Shown here: positions 62,102 to 64,000 of the stretch, piece by piece
Layout of the letters: every line of letters starts with the position of its first letter
Numbering within the stretch: the first letter of the stretch is position 1
Source of the DNA: Streptomyces sp. NRRL B-1140
GTDB lineage: Bacteria > Actinomycetota > Actinomycetes > Streptomycetales > Streptomycetaceae
Reading direction: 5' to 3'
Length of the DNA stretch: 64,000 nt
Assembly: GCF_001280065.1 (NCBI RefSeq)
Contig: NZ_LGEA01000036.1
Coordinates: 1-64,000, forward strand
The notes under the pieces: generated by a model
Told to the model about the DNA's origin: nothing
Database searches by the model: none
The model's input: the letters and a program-made list of their open reading frames with translations, nothing else
Translations under genes and position numbers: made by a program

Positions 62102-62223
62102 CTGCTGTGCAACCCCAAGTCGTGGATCAAGGTCCGGTCCCGTGAGCAGCGGGCTCCGAGCTTCGAGATTACGGCACGTGCCTCGGGGCGAGCACATCCC
62201 ACCCGCTGTGCCACTCGATGGGA

Positions 62224-62254
62224 GGCGGCCCGGCGAAAAGCCTGCCGGGCCGCC
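62224..62254 (-). terminator. Terminator between the site-2 protease gene and ispG
   Basis: The perfect 11-bp stem 62224-62234/62244-62254 with a 9-nt loop lies 16 bp past the protease stop. ispG therefore probably has its own promoter or depends on read-through. Confidence 0.78.
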
Positions 62255-62269
62255 GTGAACGCCGTATGA

Positions 62270-63574
62270 CTAGGAGATTTTCACCGGGTTCACCACGTCC
62301 GCGATCAGAACCAGGATCGTGAAGCAGATGAAGATCCCCGCGACGACGTAGGCGACCGGCATGAGCTTCGCCACGTCGAAGGGGCCCGGGTCGGGCCGGC
62401 GCAGCACCTTGGCCGTGTTGCGCCGCAGCGACTCCCACAGGGCGCCCGCGATGTGACCGCCGTCGAGCGGCAGCAGCGGGAGCATGTTGAACAGGAACAG
62501 GGAGAGGTTGAAGCCCGCGACCAGCATCAGGGCCATGGCCAGCTGCTGGGTGGGCGGGATGTCGAGGGTGAAGATCTCACCGCCGACGCGGGCCGCGCCG
62601 ACCACGCCCATCGGGGAGTCGGCCTCGCGCTCGGCGCCGTCGAAGGCCGCGTTCCACAGGGCCGGGATCTTGCCGGGGAGCGCGGCGAGGGAGTCGACGG
62701 CCTCGCCGATGCGGTCGCCCATCCAGGTCACGGAGTCGCCGAAGTCCTGCTTGACCACGCCGGTGGCGGCGCTGAAGCCGAGGAAGCCGGCCTGGACGTA
62801 CTGTCCCTCGACGATCTGGCCGCTCGCGTCCTTCTTGGCGACCTGGTTGGTGGCGATCTTCGCGTGCAGGGTGATGTCCTGGCCGCTCCGCTCGACGACG
62901 ATCGGCACCTCCTTGCCGGGGGTGGCGCGGATCAGATCGGACAGTTTGTTCCAGTCGTCGGTCTTCACCCCGTTGAAGGAGACGATCTTGTCGCCGGCCT
63001 TGAGGCCCGCCGCGGCGGCGGGGGCGGCCGGGTCGCCCTTCTCGCACTTGTCGCGGTTCTCGTTCTGCGCGATGACGCACTGGGAGACCGAGCTGACCGT
63101 GGTGGTCTGCTGGGTGATGCCGAAGCCCATCAGGACGGTGAGGAACAGCGCCACCGCCAGGACGAGGTTCATGAAGGGGCCCGCGAACATCACGATCACG
63201 CGCTTCCAGGGGGCGCGCGTGTAGAACATGCGCTTCTCGTCGCCCGGCTGGAGTTCCTCGTAGGCGGCGGTGCGGGCGTCCTCGATCATGCCGCGCCACG
63301 GAGAGGTGGAGCGGGCTTCCATCCGGCCGTCGGGGCCGGGCGGGAACATGCCGATCATGCGGATGTAGCCGCCGAAGGGGATGGCCTTGATGCCGTACTC
63401 CGTCTCGCCCTTCCTGCGCGAGAAGATCGTGGGCCCGAAGCCGACCATGTACTGCGGCACGCGGATGCCGAAGAGCTTGGCGGTGGACAGGTGCCCCAGC
63501 TCGTGCCACGCGATCGAGACGAGCAGGCCGACCGCGAAGAGGACTATGCCGAGGATGAACATCAGGGTCGTCAT
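62270..63574 (-). CDS. Site-2 protease, RseP/RIP type (M50B)
   Basis: Intramembrane zinc protease; relatives cut anti-sigma factors. The 434-aa protein has the zinc motif HELGH in the first helix, a PDZ domain around residues 200-260 and the second motif LPLDGGH in a late helix. ATG at 63574 overlaps the dxr stop by 4 nt and follows GGAGG with 7-nt spacing. A 7-cysteine pattern is absent. Its substrate is unknown. Confidence 0.93.
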   Translation of the reverse strand: MTTLMFILGIVLFAVGLLVSIAWHELGHLSTAKLFGIRVPQYMVGFGPTIFSRRKGETEYGIKAIPFGGYIRMIGMFPPGPDGRMEARSTSPWRGMIEDARTAAYEELQPGDEKRMFYTRAPWKRVIVMFAGPFMNLVLAVALFLTVLMGFGITQQTTTVSSVSQCVIAQNENRDKCEKGDPAAPAAAAGLKAGDKIVSFNGVKTDDWNKLSDLIRATPGKEVPIVVERSGQDITLHAKIATNQVAKKDASGQIVEGQYVQAGFLGFSAATGVVKQDFGDSVTWMGDRIGEAVDSLAALPGKIPALWNAAFDGAEREADSPMGVVGAARVGGEIFTLDIPPTQQLAMALMLVAGFNLSLFLFNMLPLLPLDGGHIAGALWESLRRNTAKVLRRPDPGPFDVAKLMPVAYVVAGIFICFTILVLIADVVNPVKIS

Positions 63575-64000
63575 GCACGGGCCTCCGCCGTCTGTGCCGC
63601 CAGTTGCCGGGCCCGGGTCCGCGCCCAGGTCTCCGCTTCGAGGACGTCCGACACGGTGAGCGAGGTTCCCGCACGTGGCGTGCCGTGCTCCTCGACGACC
63701 CGGGTGACGGTGTCGATGATCCCGTTGAAGGGCAGCGAGCCCTGGCGGAACGCCTCCACGCACTCCTCGTTGGCCGCGTTGAACACCGCCGGGGCGGTGC
63801 CCGCGAGCTCGCCCACGTGCCGGGCGAGGTTCACCGAGGGGAAGGCCTCGTTGTCGAGCGGGAAGAACTCCCAGGTCGAGGCCTTGCTCCAGTCGAAGGT
63901 GGGGGCGGCGTCGGGCACGCGCTCGGGCCAGCCGAGGCCGATGGCGATGGGCCCGCGCATGTCGGGCGGGGTCGCCTGGGCCAGTGTCGATCCATCCGTG
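63571..64000 (-). CDS. dxr: 1-deoxy-D-xylulose 5-phosphate reductoisomerase, 3' part
   Basis: The first MEP-specific step. Only the C-terminal roughly 142 residues are in the window; the gene continues past 64000. Visible are [18 protein letters not shown], the [18 protein letters not shown] segment and the VEEHGTP helix, all typical of the Dxr C-terminal domain. It is translationally coupled to the site-2 protease gene. Confidence 0.94.
   Translation of the reverse strand, partial: TDGSTLAQATPPDMRGPIAIGLGWPERVPDAAPTFDWSKASTWEFFPLDNEAFPSVNLARHVGELAGTAPAVFNAANEECVEAFRQGSLPFNGIIDTVTRVVEEHGTPRAGTSLTVSDVLEAETWARTRARQLAAQTAEARA

Overview
The window is high-GC actinobacterial chromosome. GTG and TTG starts, purine-rich ribosome binding sites, GC-rich intergenic hairpins and strong gene-by-gene similarity to known Streptomyces proteins (RNase J, PNPase, S15, IF-2, DUF397 and DUF4439 proteins, and a single type VII/ESX locus) point to Streptomyces. 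This is vegetative core chromosome with one large secretion locus in the middle.

Left part (1-11.1 kb). A run of housekeeping genes lies on the minus strand: thyX, dapA and the RNase J gene, then rpsO, pnp, an M16 peptidase, dapB and a small membrane protein. Two small plus-strand genes sit between these groups. Several perfect hairpins are placed as terminators or as leader and processing elements.

Middle (11.2-37.1 kb). This is a complete ESX-type (type VII) secretion locus. It encodes EccD, a fused EccC with three P-loops, EsxA and EsxB (WXG100), two mycosins, EccB, EccE, and a 1,260-residue EspI/MinD-like ATPase with very long Pro/Gly repeats. Between the machinery genes are less familiar proteins. 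Two minus-strand WXG-like proteins have YxxxD/E motifs. A plus-strand set holds a 173-aa helical protein, a 777-aa WXG-headed protein with a C-terminal Gly-rich hydrophobic segment, and a lipoprotein. A decayed IS5-type transposase and a lipoprotein remnant show past rearrangement. This cargo zone is the most likely place for undescribed biology.

Right of the locus (37.4-48.0 kb) is a five-gene Opp/Dpp-type ABC importer operon, then ribF on the opposite strand. Next is a 1,175-aa protein joining a trypsin-like domain that lacks its catalytic serine to a STAND/AAA-like NTPase with Arg in place of the Walker A Lys, followed by a long helical C-terminal half.

Right end (48.2-64 kb). The conserved rimP-nusA-ylxR(rnpM)-infB-DUF503-rbfA-truB translation cluster runs on the minus strand. 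A divergent three-gene set encodes a probable Tat lipoprotein, a DUF4439 ferritin-like protein and an APH-fold protein without its catalytic residues. Then come proS, two GNAT acetyltransferases, ispG, a site-2 protease and the 3' end of dxr, so that dxr and ispG of the MEP isoprenoid pathway flank the protease. Three copies of a 26-bp intergenic repeat containing CGCGCAGTTCCCCGCGCC lie in this part; one is inside the 3' end of an ABC ATPase gene.
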